A stretch of 64,000 bases of DNA. Source: Bifidobacterium lemurum. Its GTDB lineage: Bacteria; Actinomycetota; Actinomycetes; Actinomycetales; Bifidobacteriaceae. Below are positions 35,207 to 43,825 of the stretch, piece after piece. Where the stretch lies: assembly GCF_014898175.1 (NCBI RefSeq), contig NZ_CP062948.1, positions 2,108,001-2,172,000 of the forward strand, given 5' to 3'. Position 1 is the stretch's first letter. Each line of letters starts with the position of its first letter. The position numbers and the translations under genes were made by a program. Under the pieces are notes generated by a model that was given only the letters and a program-made list of their open reading frames with translations, had not been told where the DNA came from and searched no databases.

Positions 35207-37732
35207 TCACTGTCCTTCCGTCCAGGCGAGGCCCAGGTCGGCCGTCGTCTCCATGTCGTTCTCCTCGCGCAGCAGTCGCTCGAACTTGCCGTGGAAATAC
35301 TCGAGCGCGACGAAGCCGAGCATGATGACCAGCAGCCACACCACCCACAGCGACAGCATGACCACCTTCTCCTCGCTGGTCACCGAGAACACGGCCAGGA
35401 TCGCCGGCACCACCACGCCCGCCACGATGGCGGCGCGGCGCATCTTGGGATAGCGGTCCATATAGCGCTGGTGCCGTTCGCGCAGCCTGCGTTGGTGCTC
35501 CTGCCGCTCGGCGAGCGTGCCGACCAATATGCGGATCGTGCGATGCTCGCCGCGTCCGGCCACGGAGAACTCCTCGCCCACGATGAGTCCCGTGGCGAGC
35601 ATCTCCCGGTTGAAGTATTCGGTCAGATGGTTCGTCCACGGCCGCAGCGCGACCACCAGCGCCATCACCACCGCGGCTATGGCGGCCATGGGTGCGATCG
35701 CCTTCACGTAATTCATGCCGTACATGCCTCCGACGATCTCGCGTATGGCTTTGATGCCGTAGGTGAAAGGCAGCACATGGTAGATCCGCTGGAAGAATTC
35801 GGGCATCATCTCGATCGGATACATGCCGGAGGAGCCGGAGATCTGCAGCACCAGCAGCAGCACGCACAGTCCTCGCCCGATATGCGTGAACGCGGCGGTC
35901 AGCGCGTAGATGATGCTCACATACGAAACCGATATCAGCGCGCATGTGGCGAACAGTCCCAGCGCGGTGGTGGTCTGCACGCCGATGACGAGGTCGCCGG
36001 CGGCGATGATCACCGACTGCAGCAGCGCGACGGTGGCGAAGAACAGCCAGCGTCCCAGGAATCCCGTGGTGACGGTCATGGAGTCGACGCCCTCGTCGTC
36101 GGGTTCCACGCGGAAGATCAGCACGGTGGCGAACGCGCCCACCCACAACGCCAGATTGGTGTACATCGGTGCCACCGACGAGCCGTAGTCCTCCACGGCG
36201 TAGAACGTCGTGGTCTCAAGCGTGGCGGGGGAGGCGACGAAGTCGGCGAGCGCGTCGGCGTCCAGTCCGGAAAGCGCTTCGAGCTGGGCGTACACTTCCG
36301 AGCTTCGCAGCGCGTGCAGGTCGGTCGAGGCGGCGCTCAGATCGCTTTGGGCGTCGCCCAGCGACTGCGCGGTGGCGGCCAGTGTGGAGGAGACGGACGC
36401 CAGTGTGGAATCGAGCTGGTCGAGCGTCGCCTCGCCCTGCTCGCCGACCTGCTGCAGCGAGCCGAGAGCCACGGCGAGTTCGGTGGACATCTGCGCGTAG
36501 GAGTCCAGTCCGGCGTACAGTTGGGGGATCGCGGTGGATCCGATCGTCTGGCTGGCGTCGGACGCGGAGTCGATCCCCGATTGGATCGCCGACGTGCCGG
36601 CGGATACGGTGCCGCTCACCGCACTGGAGGTGGTGGAGATGTTGCCGCTGACGGTCCGCAGCGAGTCGATCGCCTGCTGATAGTCCGCGTTCTGTTGTTC
36701 CAGTGTGGCGATCAGGGCGGAGACGGTGTCGTTGTCCGCGGCGGACGACTGCTTGATCGCGGCGAGCAGGGCCGTATAGTCGTCGGACACGTTCTGCGCG
36801 CTTTCGATCACCGTATCCAACTGTCCGCTCGCCTGCTGGAGTCCCGCGTTCGCCTGTCCCGCGGCTAGACCGAGTCCGCCCGCCGCCTGACCCAGCAGCA
36901 CGCCGCCTTGGGCCGCGGTCGAGGAGAGGGAGGAGAGCGTGGAGCTGGCGGTCGTGCGCAGTTGGCCGAGCTGGGTGGTGGACGCCGACAGCTTGTTCTG
37001 GCTGGAGTCGATGGCGTCGGTCAGGTCGGATAGTGAGGTTTTCGCGTTGGAGACCTGCTCCCGCGCTGAGTCCAGCGAGTCGGACGCCTCGTCCAGTCCG
37101 TCGATCGCGGATTGCAGTTTGGCCGTGGCGTCATCCACCTGCGCGAGTCCGTCCTGTTGCGACTGGTCGATCGCGTCGGTGGTCTGGTCGGAGAGGTTTG
37201 CGATGAGTTCGGCGACCACGCCGCTGATCTGCGAGGCGAACTGCTCGTTGATGGTCTGCTCCAGGGTGGAGGCCACGCTGTCGGTGATGCGTGGCGAGGC
37301 CGCGTTGACCTTCTCGTTGACGTAGTACTCGATCTGCGAGGGCTTGGCGTCGGAGGTCAGCAGACTGGCGATATTGGCGCTGAAGTCCTCGGGGAATACG
37401 AGCGCGGCGTAGTATTCGCCGGATTCCACGCCTTCGACGGCGGTGTCGGCGTCGACGAACTGCCAGTCCATATTGTCGTTCGTTTCGAGCGATTCGATGA
37501 GCTGGCTGCCCAGATTGAGCTCGCCCATGCCCGAGATCTCGGCGCCGGCGTCCTCGCTGGACACGGCGACTTTGAGATTGCCGGTGTTGCCGTAGGGGTC
37601 GTGGTTGACCACGATGCATATCCAGCCGTACGCGCCGCCGACCACGCCCAGCGCCAACGCCAGAACAAGCGTCAATGGCTGGGTGATCAGCCGGCGCAGA
37701 TCGCGCTTGTAGATCTGCAGAATCGTATGCAT
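35207..37732 (-). CDS. YhgE/Pip family membrane protein (larger paralogue)
   Basis: This 841-residue protein is a paralogue of the downstream gene with the same plan: an N-terminal membrane helix, NHDPYGNTGNLKVAVSSED near residue 40-58, a long Ser/Ala/Asp-rich coiled-coil ectodomain, and C-terminal ABC-2-like membrane segments with ISGSSGMYPIEMMPEFF and FTYGIKAIREIVGGMYG. A cytoplasmic region near residues 690-760 rich in Arg, Gln and His separates the last two helices. The ATG at 37732 begins MHTILQIYKRDL, the usual start, 9 residues after an upstream alternative. The pair may form a heteromeric export or surface complex. Confidence 0.9.
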   Translation of the reverse strand: MHTILQIYKRDLRRLITQPLTLVLALALGVVGGAYGWICIVVNHDPYGNTGNLKVAVSSEDAGAEISGMGELNLGSQLIESLETNDNMDWQFVDADTAVEGVESGEYYAALVFPEDFSANIASLLTSDAKPSQIEYYVNEKVNAASPRITDSVASTLEQTINEQFASQISGVVAELIANLSDQTTDAIDQSQQDGLAQVDDATAKLQSAIDGLDEASDSLDSAREQVSNAKTSLSDLTDAIDSSQNKLSASTTQLGQLRTTASSTLSSLSSTAAQGGVLLGQAAGGLGLAAGQANAGLQQASGQLDTVIESAQNVSDDYTALLAAIKQSSAADNDTVSALIATLEQQNADYQQAIDSLRTVSGNISTTSSAVSGTVSAGTSAIQSGIDSASDASQTIGSTAIPQLYAGLDSYAQMSTELAVALGSLQQVGEQGEATLDQLDSTLASVSSTLAATAQSLGDAQSDLSAASTDLHALRSSEVYAQLEALSGLDADALADFVASPATLETTTFYAVEDYGSSVAPMYTNLALWVGAFATVLIFRVEPDDEGVDSMTVTTGFLGRWLFFATVALLQSVIIAAGDLVIGVQTTTALGLFATCALISVSYVSIIYALTAAFTHIGRGLCVLLLVLQISGSSGMYPIEMMPEFFQRIYHVLPFTYGIKAIREIVGGMYGMNYVKAIAPMAAIAAVVMALVVALRPWTNHLTEYFNREMLATGLIVGEEFSVAGRGEHRTIRILVGTLAERQEHQRRLRERHQRYMDRYPKMRRAAIVAGVVVPAILAVFSVTSEEKVVMLSLWVVWLLVIMLGFVALEYFHGKFERLLREENDMETTADLGLAWTEGQ

Positions 37733-37769
37733 GTCACTTCTTTCCACGATAGGATACATATGTAGCAGG

Positions 37770-37785
37770 TGTTACAGCTGTAACA
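37770..37785. promoter_or_regulatory. Perfect 16-bp palindrome, probable TetR operator
   Basis: TGTTACAGCTGTAACA is fully self-complementary and lies in the 113-bp region between the divergent YhgE operon and the TetR gene. On the plus strand it abuts GATAAT (37786-37791), a good -10 for the TetR gene. Inference: autorepression and control of both YhgE genes. Confidence 0.75.
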
Positions 37786-37845
37786 GATAATACACTTGAC
37801 CCGGACATCGTGTACGATGAAGCCGTCCATGAGAAATGAGGAGCT

Positions 37846-38475
37846 ATGGAACATCGCGTCAACAAGCAGTCGGAGAGGACCCGCCGCTGGATCACCCAGG
37901 CGTTGTTGAAACTGCTGAGGACCGTGCCGTACGCGTCCATCAGCGTGAGCGACCTGACCCGCGAGGCCGACGTGTCGCGGCAGAGCTTCTATAGGAATTT
38001 CGAATCGAAGGACGCCGTCGTCAGCCGCTACCTCTCCATGATCTTCGCCGACTATCGCGCCGCGTTCGTGCGCGAACGCGAAGGGCTCGGCCGTCGCCGC
38101 GCCGTCGAATTGGTGTTCGAGACGCTGTACGCGCATAAGGACGACGTGATCGCGTTGGTCGCCTCGGTGCCGAGAGGCACGATGATGCTGGCGCTGCAGG
38201 ACGCCCTGCTCGACGCGGTCGCGGGGATGGAGTCGTTCCCGAAGGACCTGTCGAAAGCCTCCGACAGTTTCGGCAGCGACATGCTGATGTACCAGCTGGG
38301 CGGCGTGTCCGCCGTGGTGTTCAAATGGGTGAGCAACGAGATGCCGTCCAGTCCGCGGGATATGACCGAACGTCTGCTGTCCGTCATGGAGTCGGTGGGG
38401 GACGGCGACATGGTGTTCGGCCGGCTTGTCGAGGCGGTGGGCGGCTCGGCCGGCATGGCGACGCCGGCGGCATAA
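37846..38475 (+). CDS. TetR family transcriptional regulator
   Basis: This 209-residue regulator has an N-terminal TetR DNA-binding domain (RTRRWITQALLKLLRTVPYASISVSDLTREADVSRQSFYRNFESKDAVV, residues about 11-60) and a helical ligand domain ending in a Gly/Ala tail. A GAGGAG-type site precedes the ATG. It is divergent from the two YhgE/Pip genes across a perfect palindrome, a typical arrangement for the regulator of that operon. Confidence 0.9.
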   Translation: MEHRVNKQSERTRRWITQALLKLLRTVPYASISVSDLTREADVSRQSFYRNFESKDAVVSRYLSMIFADYRAAFVREREGLGRRRAVELVFETLYAHKDDVIALVASVPRGTMMLALQDALLDAVAGMESFPKDLSKASDSFGSDMLMYQLGGVSAVVFKWVSNEMPSSPRDMTERLLSVMESVGDGDMVFGRLVEAVGGSAGMATPAA

Positions 38476-38505
38476 GCGCGTGCCGCCGGCGGAATTGCGT
38501 GTGCG

Positions 38506-38859
38506 CTACTTGCGGGCGGGGGTGATCATGGTGAGCATCATGATCGACGGTTCCTGCGCGACGATGGCGTGCGGGATGCGGGTGGGGAAGTAGACCAGTC
38601 CGCCCGGCGTCAGCTCCACGGTCTTCCCGTTGCCCGTGATGGTGAGACGGCCCTTGAGCGTCTGCACGAACACCGGCATCGCGGCGGTATGCTCGCTGAG
38701 CTCCTGTCCTTTGTCGAAGCTGAACAGCACCACATTGCCGCCCTCATGCTCCATCACCGTGCGCGAGACGGTCGCCTCGTCCTGCACGCTGACCAGCGGC
38801 AGCAGGTCGTCGATGAACCCCATCTCCATCTCGTCATGAACGGCGTTGTTCTCGGCCAT
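38506..38859 (-). CDS. Cupin domain protein
   Basis: This 117-residue single-domain cupin shows the two cupin motifs in FSFDKGQELSEHTAAMPVFVQTLKGRLTITG and LTPGGLVYFPTRIPHAIVA. The metal-binding His and Glu appear as E-x-H in motif 1 and His in IPHAI. Such small cupins often serve as metal-dependent enzymes or sensors; the substrate is unknown. The ATG at 38859 follows AAAGGAG. It is convergent with the TetR gene. The 363-bp gap to the next plus-strand gene (38860-39223) holds a possible short ORF. Confidence 0.85.
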   Translation of the reverse strand: MAENNAVHDEMEMGFIDDLLPLVSVQDEATVSRTVMEHEGGNVVLFSFDKGQELSEHTAAMPVFVQTLKGRLTITGNGKTVELTPGGLVYFPTRIPHAIVAQEPSIMMLTMITPARK

Positions 38860-39048
38860 GGAAACTCCTTTCGCGAATGGAAGTCGCCGACACGCACCAG
38901 CTTACCCGCGCGCGGGGCGGCGTGGCGCATATACCAATGCATCGTTTGTCAATAAAACTTGTATGCGCCGCGATAAAACACGCCTCCGTGTTAGGTGAAG
39001 GCGGCGCGTGTCGTCGATATTCGGGCGGGTGCGTACAGTAGGGAACCG

Positions 39049-39102
39049 ATGAACAGCAAGAACCCCCGCCAACTGGTCCCCATGTCGGACCTGTTCGACT
39101 AA
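39049..39102 (+). other. Possible 17-codon leader ORF upstream of a drug exporter
   Basis: An ATG at 39049 with AGGGA upstream opens a frame encoding MNSKNPRQLVPMSDLFD, 122 bases before the exporter start. The small hairpin-prone sequence around 38980-39005 precedes it. Leader peptides before drug pumps are known elsewhere, but nothing here proves translation. Confidence 0.3.
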
Positions 39103-39223
39103 AGCGACTCCGCATGCCGCGCGACGGCCAGACGGCCCACGCGTCCGGCGCACCGGTCGGCGCACGCAAACGCCGACCCAACCCATCGCAATCACATCGA
39201 ACCAAAGGGCTTCATCTATCACT

Positions 39224-40684
39224 ATGACAACCAACCGAACGGACGGCTCCGTCCAACCCACTCCCAACGGCGGCAAACGGGCCGTCGAAGGCAAACTCGT
39301 CATCGTGGTGGTCGCGCTCGCGATCCTCACGTTCCTCGGCATCCTCTCGGAGACCAGCCTCAACATCGCGTATTCGACGCTGATGACCGAATTCTCCATC
39401 TCCGCATCCGTGGTGCAGTGGCTCACCACCGGCTACCTGCTGCTGCTGTCGGTGTCGATCCCCACCTCGCCGTTCCTCGTGCGCACCTTCTCGACCAAAA
39501 CGCTGTTCGTCACGGCGGTGGCCATCTTCACCGCGGGCACCCTGCTCGGCGCGGTGGCCGCGAGCTTCCCGATGCTGCTCGCCGCCAGACTGGTCATGGC
39601 GTTGGGAACCGGCATCTCGCTGCCGCTGCTGACCAACATCATCCTCGAGAAGGCGCCGCTCGAGCAACGCGGCATGATGCTCGGACTCGTCAGCCTCGTC
39701 ACCTGCGCGGCGCCCGCCATCGGCCCCGTGTACGGCGGCGTGGTGATGGAATACCTCGACTGGCATTGGATCTTCTACGCGATGCTTCCGTTCCTCGTGC
39801 TCTCCTTCGCGCTCGGCGTCGCCACCGTGCCCGACATCCGCAAGGGCGAGCAGGGGTACATCTCCGTTCCCTCGCTGCTGGTGGTCGCCCTCGGCCTGTC
39901 CGGACTCATCGTGGCGGTGAGCTTCTACAGCGAATGGAACGGCGACTGGCGTTTCTGGGCCACTCTGGCGGCCAGCGTCGTCCTTCTCGCCCTGTTCGCC
40001 GTGGCGCAGCTCAAGATGGAGCATCCGCTTATCGAAGTGCGTGTGTTCTCCTATCCGGGCTTCAGCCTCGGCATGCTCATCCTCATCATGAGCTCCGGCG
40101 GCGTGCTCGGTCTGAACTTCATGCTGCCGATCCTGCTGCAGCGCGGCTTCGGACAGACCAGTATGGTCGCGGCGCTGATCCTGCTGCCCGGGGCGGTCAT
40201 CGGCGCCGTCTCCGCGCCGTTGATCGGCAGCGCGCTGAAGAACCACTTCCCGCCCAAATTCATCATCTGCGGCTTTCTTGGCGTAAGCGTGATGGACGCG
40301 GTGATGATGGCGTTCGGCGGACAGATCGAATGGGTGGTGGCCGTCTCCTACGCCCTGTTCATGGCCGCTTCGGGCTTCGTGCTCGTGCCCGACCAGACGC
40401 ATGCGCTCAACCAGCTGCCCGCCCGCATGAACGCCGACGGCTCGGCCGCGATGAACACCATCCAGCAGTTGGCCGGCGCGATCGGCACGGCGGTCGCCAG
40501 CACGTTGATCACCGAGGCCAGCGCGGCCAATATGGCCCAGGGCATGAGCCAGTCCGAAGCGTATCTGCGCGCCTTCCCCTCCAGCATGACGGTGCTGTTG
40601 GGCGTCGGGTTGGCCGGTGTCGTGCTCGCCGCGCTGATGTTCCGCTTCTCCACGCGGCGCGCCCCGGAACTCGTCGAGGTGTAG
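39224..40684 (+). CDS. MFS drug exporter, DHA2 (EmrB/QacA) family
   Basis: This 486-residue proton-driven exporter has 12-14 membrane helices. DHA2 marks are LNIAYSTLMTEF in helix 1, QWLTTGYLLLLSVSIPTSPFLVR, the GTLLGAVAASFPMLLAARLVMALGTGISLPLL motif region, and the antiporter motif C in ITCAAPAIGPVYGGVVMEYLDWHWIFY. The substrate is not evident. The ATG at 39224 begins MTTNRTDGS, with a hydrophilic start of about 25 residues. A possible 17-codon leader ORF lies upstream. Confidence 0.9.
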   Translation: MTTNRTDGSVQPTPNGGKRAVEGKLVIVVVALAILTFLGILSETSLNIAYSTLMTEFSISASVVQWLTTGYLLLLSVSIPTSPFLVRTFSTKTLFVTAVAIFTAGTLLGAVAASFPMLLAARLVMALGTGISLPLLTNIILEKAPLEQRGMMLGLVSLVTCAAPAIGPVYGGVVMEYLDWHWIFYAMLPFLVLSFALGVATVPDIRKGEQGYISVPSLLVVALGLSGLIVAVSFYSEWNGDWRFWATLAASVVLLALFAVAQLKMEHPLIEVRVFSYPGFSLGMLILIMSSGGVLGLNFMLPILLQRGFGQTSMVAALILLPGAVIGAVSAPLIGSALKNHFPPKFIICGFLGVSVMDAVMMAFGGQIEWVVAVSYALFMAASGFVLVPDQTHALNQLPARMNADGSAAMNTIQQLAGAIGTAVASTLITEASAANMAQGMSQSEAYLRAFPSSMTVLLGVGLAGVVLAALMFRFSTRRAPELVEV

Positions 40685-40699
40685 CCGGCCGAAGGCGGG

Positions 40700-41416
40700 C
40701 TAGCGGAGCGCCGAGCGGAGCATCTCCTCGATCTCGGCATGACGCCGCGGCCGTCCCTGGTCGTCGAGATCGGTGCGGTCGACCGGCACATCATCGGTGA
40801 TGCGTCCCTCGCGCAACACCAGAATACGGTCCGACAGGCGCACCGCCTCGGCGATGTCATGCGTGACCATCAGCGCCGCCCATCCCTCGCGGTCATGGAG
40901 CGCCGCCAGCAGATCCTGCATGTCCAGCCGGGTCAACGCGTCCAACGCGCCGAAGGGCTCGTCGAGCAGCAGCAGGCGCGGATGGCGCGCCAGAGCGCGC
41001 GCCAGCGACGCGCGTTGCGCCTGCCCGCCGGAGAGCTCGCCGGGCCACGCGTCGACGCGCGCGGCCAGCTGCACGTCGGCCAGCGCCCGCTCCGCCAAGT
41101 CGTGACGCTCATGCGCCGTGCCGGGCAGTCCGATCGTGACGTTGTCCCACAGGCGCAACCATGGAATCAGACGCGCGTCCTGAAAACCGACCGCGAAATC
41201 GTCCGTCGCGTCGATCGAACCGCCCGAGGGTTCCAACAAGCGGGCGACAAGACGCAGCAGCGTCGATTTGCCGCATCCGGACCTGCCGATCAACGCGACG
41301 AACTCGCCGGGGCGAATATCCAACGACACGTCGCGTAGAACGGCGGTGCCGTCGAAGCTTCGTTCGACGTCGCGCAAGCGCGCCAATGGGAGGGAGGTCG
41401 TGTGCGGGGAGGTCAT
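40700..41416 (-). CDS. thiZ: ABC transporter ATP-binding protein, thiamine-precursor importer
   Basis: This 238-residue ABC ATPase is of the SsuB/TauB-like group: Walker A IGRSGCGKSTLL near 40-51, Q-loop VGFQDARLIPWL, signature LSGGQAQRASLARAL near 130-144, Walker B LLLLDEPFGALD, and His-loop VTHDIAEAVRL. It is the third gene of a minus-strand operon (permease, binding protein, ATPase) whose leader is a TPP riboswitch at 43475-43608. That identifies the importer as ThiXYZ-like for hydroxymethylpyrimidine or a related thiamine fragment. The exact cargo is inferred from the riboswitch, not seen. Confidence 0.85.
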   Translation of the reverse strand: MTSPHTTSLPLARLRDVERSFDGTAVLRDVSLDIRPGEFVALIGRSGCGKSTLLRLVARLLEPSGGSIDATDDFAVGFQDARLIPWLRLWDNVTIGLPGTAHERHDLAERALADVQLAARVDAWPGELSGGQAQRASLARALARHPRLLLLDEPFGALDALTRLDMQDLLAALHDREGWAALMVTHDIAEAVRLSDRILVLREGRITDDVPVDRTDLDDQGRPRRHAEIEEMLRSALR

Positions 41417-41479
41417 GCTCGTCTCCTTAACGATGGGATGGTTTGTCGTGCGATGGGACGGCTCTGCGTCCGGCGAACG

Positions 41480-42472
41480 TCATTCGGAGCAGTCGATGAC
41501 GGAGTCCTTCAAGTCCGGCGCGGAATCGATGAAACCGAAATCGACGTACTGCCGCGCCTGCTGTTCCAGCATGGCCAATCCGTCCGCGTCGATCGGTCGG
41601 ATGACGGGCACGTCGAATTCGGCGATCTGCTCCACAAGGTCGTCGGAGGCGCCGAACTCGCGGTAGGCGTCGGTGATGACGGACGGATCCTTCTGCGCCT
41701 TGTCGGACTCCTCGACCAGCGCCTGGTACATCTTCCTGACCAGGTCGGGATGCTGTTCGGCGAATTGCTTCGACACCATGTGGATCGAAACGTTCAGACT
41801 GTCGTACTGCGTGCCGTCGACGAGCAGCTTCGCGCCGGGCACCACCATGGCCGCGGCGAGATTCTGGTCGAATGTGGCGACGGCGTCCACCTGTCCGGAG
41901 GTGAAGGCCGCGTTGAGGTTGCTCGCGCTCAACTCCACCTCCTCGACCTTCGACGCGTCCAATCCCGCGTGCGCGAACGCCTGATGGACGATGTAGTCGC
42001 CGGTGGCGCCTTTGGTGGTGATCGCCACCTTCTTGCCGTACAGATCCTCGAGGCTTTCGATGCCGCTGTCGGGGGCGGCCACGATGCCCTGCGAATCGCC
42101 CGAATAGTATTCCAGCGCGAACGCCACCCAAGGCTGCCCTTCGGCGATGAGATCGATGAAATGGCCGGTGCCGGTGCTGGTGGCGTCGGCCGCTCCGGAA
42201 GTCACCGCGGTGAAGGCGTCGGTCGGATTGAACGGGCCTTTGAATTCCACGGTGTCGGGCCGCAGCGCCTCCTTCATGAAATCGTCGTCCTTCGAGGTGG
42301 TCAGATAGTTCGCGGTGGACAGGTAGGCGACGCGCACGGTCGTGCCGTCGCCCGTCGTGTCCGCGGAGTCCGCGGCGGACGACGATCCGCACGCGGCGAG
42401 CGGCGAGACCAACGCGATGGCCGCCAGTGCGGCGGCGAGGCGACGGTGGGATGCGTGGATGGTGAAGGTCAT
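41480..42472 (-). CDS. thiY: ABC transporter substrate-binding lipoprotein, thiamine-precursor importer
   Basis: This 330-residue protein has a lipoprotein signal peptide with lipobox LAAC (Cys near residue 28) followed by an NMT1/THI5-like periplasmic-binding domain. Visible parts are VRVAYLSTANYLTTSKDDDFMKEAL, FTAVTSGAADATSTGTGHFIDLIAEGQPW, the EDLYGKKVAITTKGATGDYIVHQAF segment and a C-terminal FGFIDSAPDLKD. It would deliver a pyrimidine precursor to the ThiX permease. It sits 63 bases before the ATPase gene in the riboswitch-led operon. Confidence 0.85.
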   Translation of the reverse strand: MTFTIHASHRRLAAALAAIALVSPLAACGSSSAADSADTTGDGTTVRVAYLSTANYLTTSKDDDFMKEALRPDTVEFKGPFNPTDAFTAVTSGAADATSTGTGHFIDLIAEGQPWVAFALEYYSGDSQGIVAAPDSGIESLEDLYGKKVAITTKGATGDYIVHQAFAHAGLDASKVEEVELSASNLNAAFTSGQVDAVATFDQNLAAAMVVPGAKLLVDGTQYDSLNVSIHMVSKQFAEQHPDLVRKMYQALVEESDKAQKDPSVITDAYREFGASDDLVEQIAEFDVPVIRPIDADGLAMLEQQARQYVDFGFIDSAPDLKDSVIDCSE

Positions 42473-42547
42473 GATGGTTCCTTTGAAAGATGGGATGATG
42501 TTGCGGTTTGATTGCGATGGCGCGGATGGCGCGGGATGGATGGCGGA

Positions 42548-43471
42548 TTACGCCCGGCTCTGCTTCCATGGCGTCACGGCGCGTTCCAGCACGCCGACCA
42601 GCGCCTCGGAGGCGAGTCCCAACGCGGCGTACAGCACCACGCACAGCACCATCTGGTCGGTGCGTGAGAACTGTTGCGAACGGGAGAGGATGTATCCCAA
42701 CCCGATGGAGGAGTTCACGGTTTCGCATGTCACCAACGCGATCCATGCGACGGTGAGCGCGAACCGCAGACCGGTCATGAAATTCGGCAGCGCGCCTCGG
42801 AACAGGATCCGCCACAGCACGGTGCCCCGGTCGAGCCGGTACGCCTGCGCGAGCTCCAGCAGATGCGGATCCACGCCGCGCACGCCGTCGCGCAGGTTCA
42901 CGTAGATCAGTCCGAACACGCCGACCGCGATCAATGCGATCTTCATCGTCTCGTCGATGCCGAACCACACGATGAACAACGGCGCCAGCGCGGGGAACGG
43001 AATCGCGCGCATCATATGGATCGGCTTGTCGATCAGCGTCAAACCCAGCCGCGACGCGCCGGCGACCAGACCGGCCGGGACCGCCAGCGCCAAACCAAGC
43101 GCCAATCCGCCCAATACGCGCGCCAGACTCACGCCGATCGACGGCAGCAGCATGCCTTGTTCGACCAGTTGCGCGCCGGCCTGCCATACTTCGAGCGGTG
43201 AGGGGAGCGGACGGGAATCCGCGGGGGAGAGGGTGGCGAGAAACCACCAGAGCAATAACGCGACCGTGGACAGCCACGCGGCCCCAATCCTCAGCATGCG
43301 ACCGCCATGCTCCGACCGCGCGGACCGGTTCGCCCTCGCGAACCCGAAACGCGCGGACGGCCCGTCGGCGGCGCGCGCGGCATGCGACGATGCCGGCACT
43401 GCCCCTTGGGCGGTGCGCTGATGCGATTGGTCTGCCGAACGGCTGGACGGACGCACGAAAACGCCGTGCAT
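42548..43471 (-). CDS. thiX: ABC transporter permease, thiamine-precursor importer
   Basis: This 307-residue permease of the SsuC/TauC-like type has six membrane helices after a basic, Ser/Arg-rich N-terminal extension of about 58 residues. The EAA-type loop reads ELAQAYRLDRGTVLWRILFRGALPNFMTGLRFALTVAW. The ATG at 43471 is used because the riboswitch ends directly in GAAGGG 12 bases ahead; an internal start at MLRIGAAW (residue 59) would give a more ordinary protein. It is the first gene after the TPP riboswitch, so all three transporter genes are repressed when TPP is plentiful. Confidence 0.85.
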   Translation of the reverse strand: MHGVFVRPSSRSADQSHQRTAQGAVPASSHAARAADGPSARFGFARANRSARSEHGGRMLRIGAAWLSTVALLLWWFLATLSPADSRPLPSPLEVWQAGAQLVEQGMLLPSIGVSLARVLGGLALGLALAVPAGLVAGASRLGLTLIDKPIHMMRAIPFPALAPLFIVWFGIDETMKIALIAVGVFGLIYVNLRDGVRGVDPHLLELAQAYRLDRGTVLWRILFRGALPNFMTGLRFALTVAWIALVTCETVNSSIGLGYILSRSQQFSRTDQMVLCVVLYAALGLASEALVGVLERAVTPWKQSRA

Positions 43472-43474
43472 CTG

Positions 43475-43608
43475 ACATTCCCTTCGATAGTGCTAACTAC
43501 ATCAGGTTCGACGAGTGTGATCTCAGCCCAGCCGCCCGCTTTCGCGCGCCACCGATTGCGGTGGCGGATCCAGCCTGTTTAAGGCCTCAGCCCGGGCACC
43601 CCGTGTCG
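43475..43608 (-). ncRNA. TPP riboswitch (THI element)
   Basis: On the minus strand this leader carries the conserved TPP aptamer cores: ACACGGGGTGCCCGGGCTGAG at its 5' side, a second GGGCTGAGATCACAC, and GAACCTGATGTAGTTAGCAC followed by GAAGGGAA at its 3' side. These are the pyrimidine- and pyrophosphate-binding segments of the family. The P3 region is enlarged by an extra perfect hairpin (GCCACCG ... CGGTGGC). The ribosome binding site lies in the 3' end, so regulation is probably by masking translation initiation of thiX. The rest of the gap to 43825 shows no other feature. Confidence 0.93.
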
Positions 43609-43825
43609 CGCACCATTGTGCGCGCACGCCATGGACAACACGCCGGAAGACATATGTGCCGCGGACGCGACCCGGGCGTGGCGCGGGCGGCGGCGCGCCG
43701 AACGTCACGAGATGGGCGCAGGAGGAGCGGCCGCGGGTATGACGCGCGTTATCGTGGGAATCCCAAAACGCGTTCGCCGAAGACGGGAACGCCCGGGCCC
43801 CAAACGACGAGGAGGCGAGACGCCG

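Noticed and set aside
37796..37818. TTGACC ... TACGAT as the promoter of the TetR gene
   Set aside because: The spacing is only 11 bases, too short for a sigma-70 type promoter; GATAAT at 37786 is a better -10.
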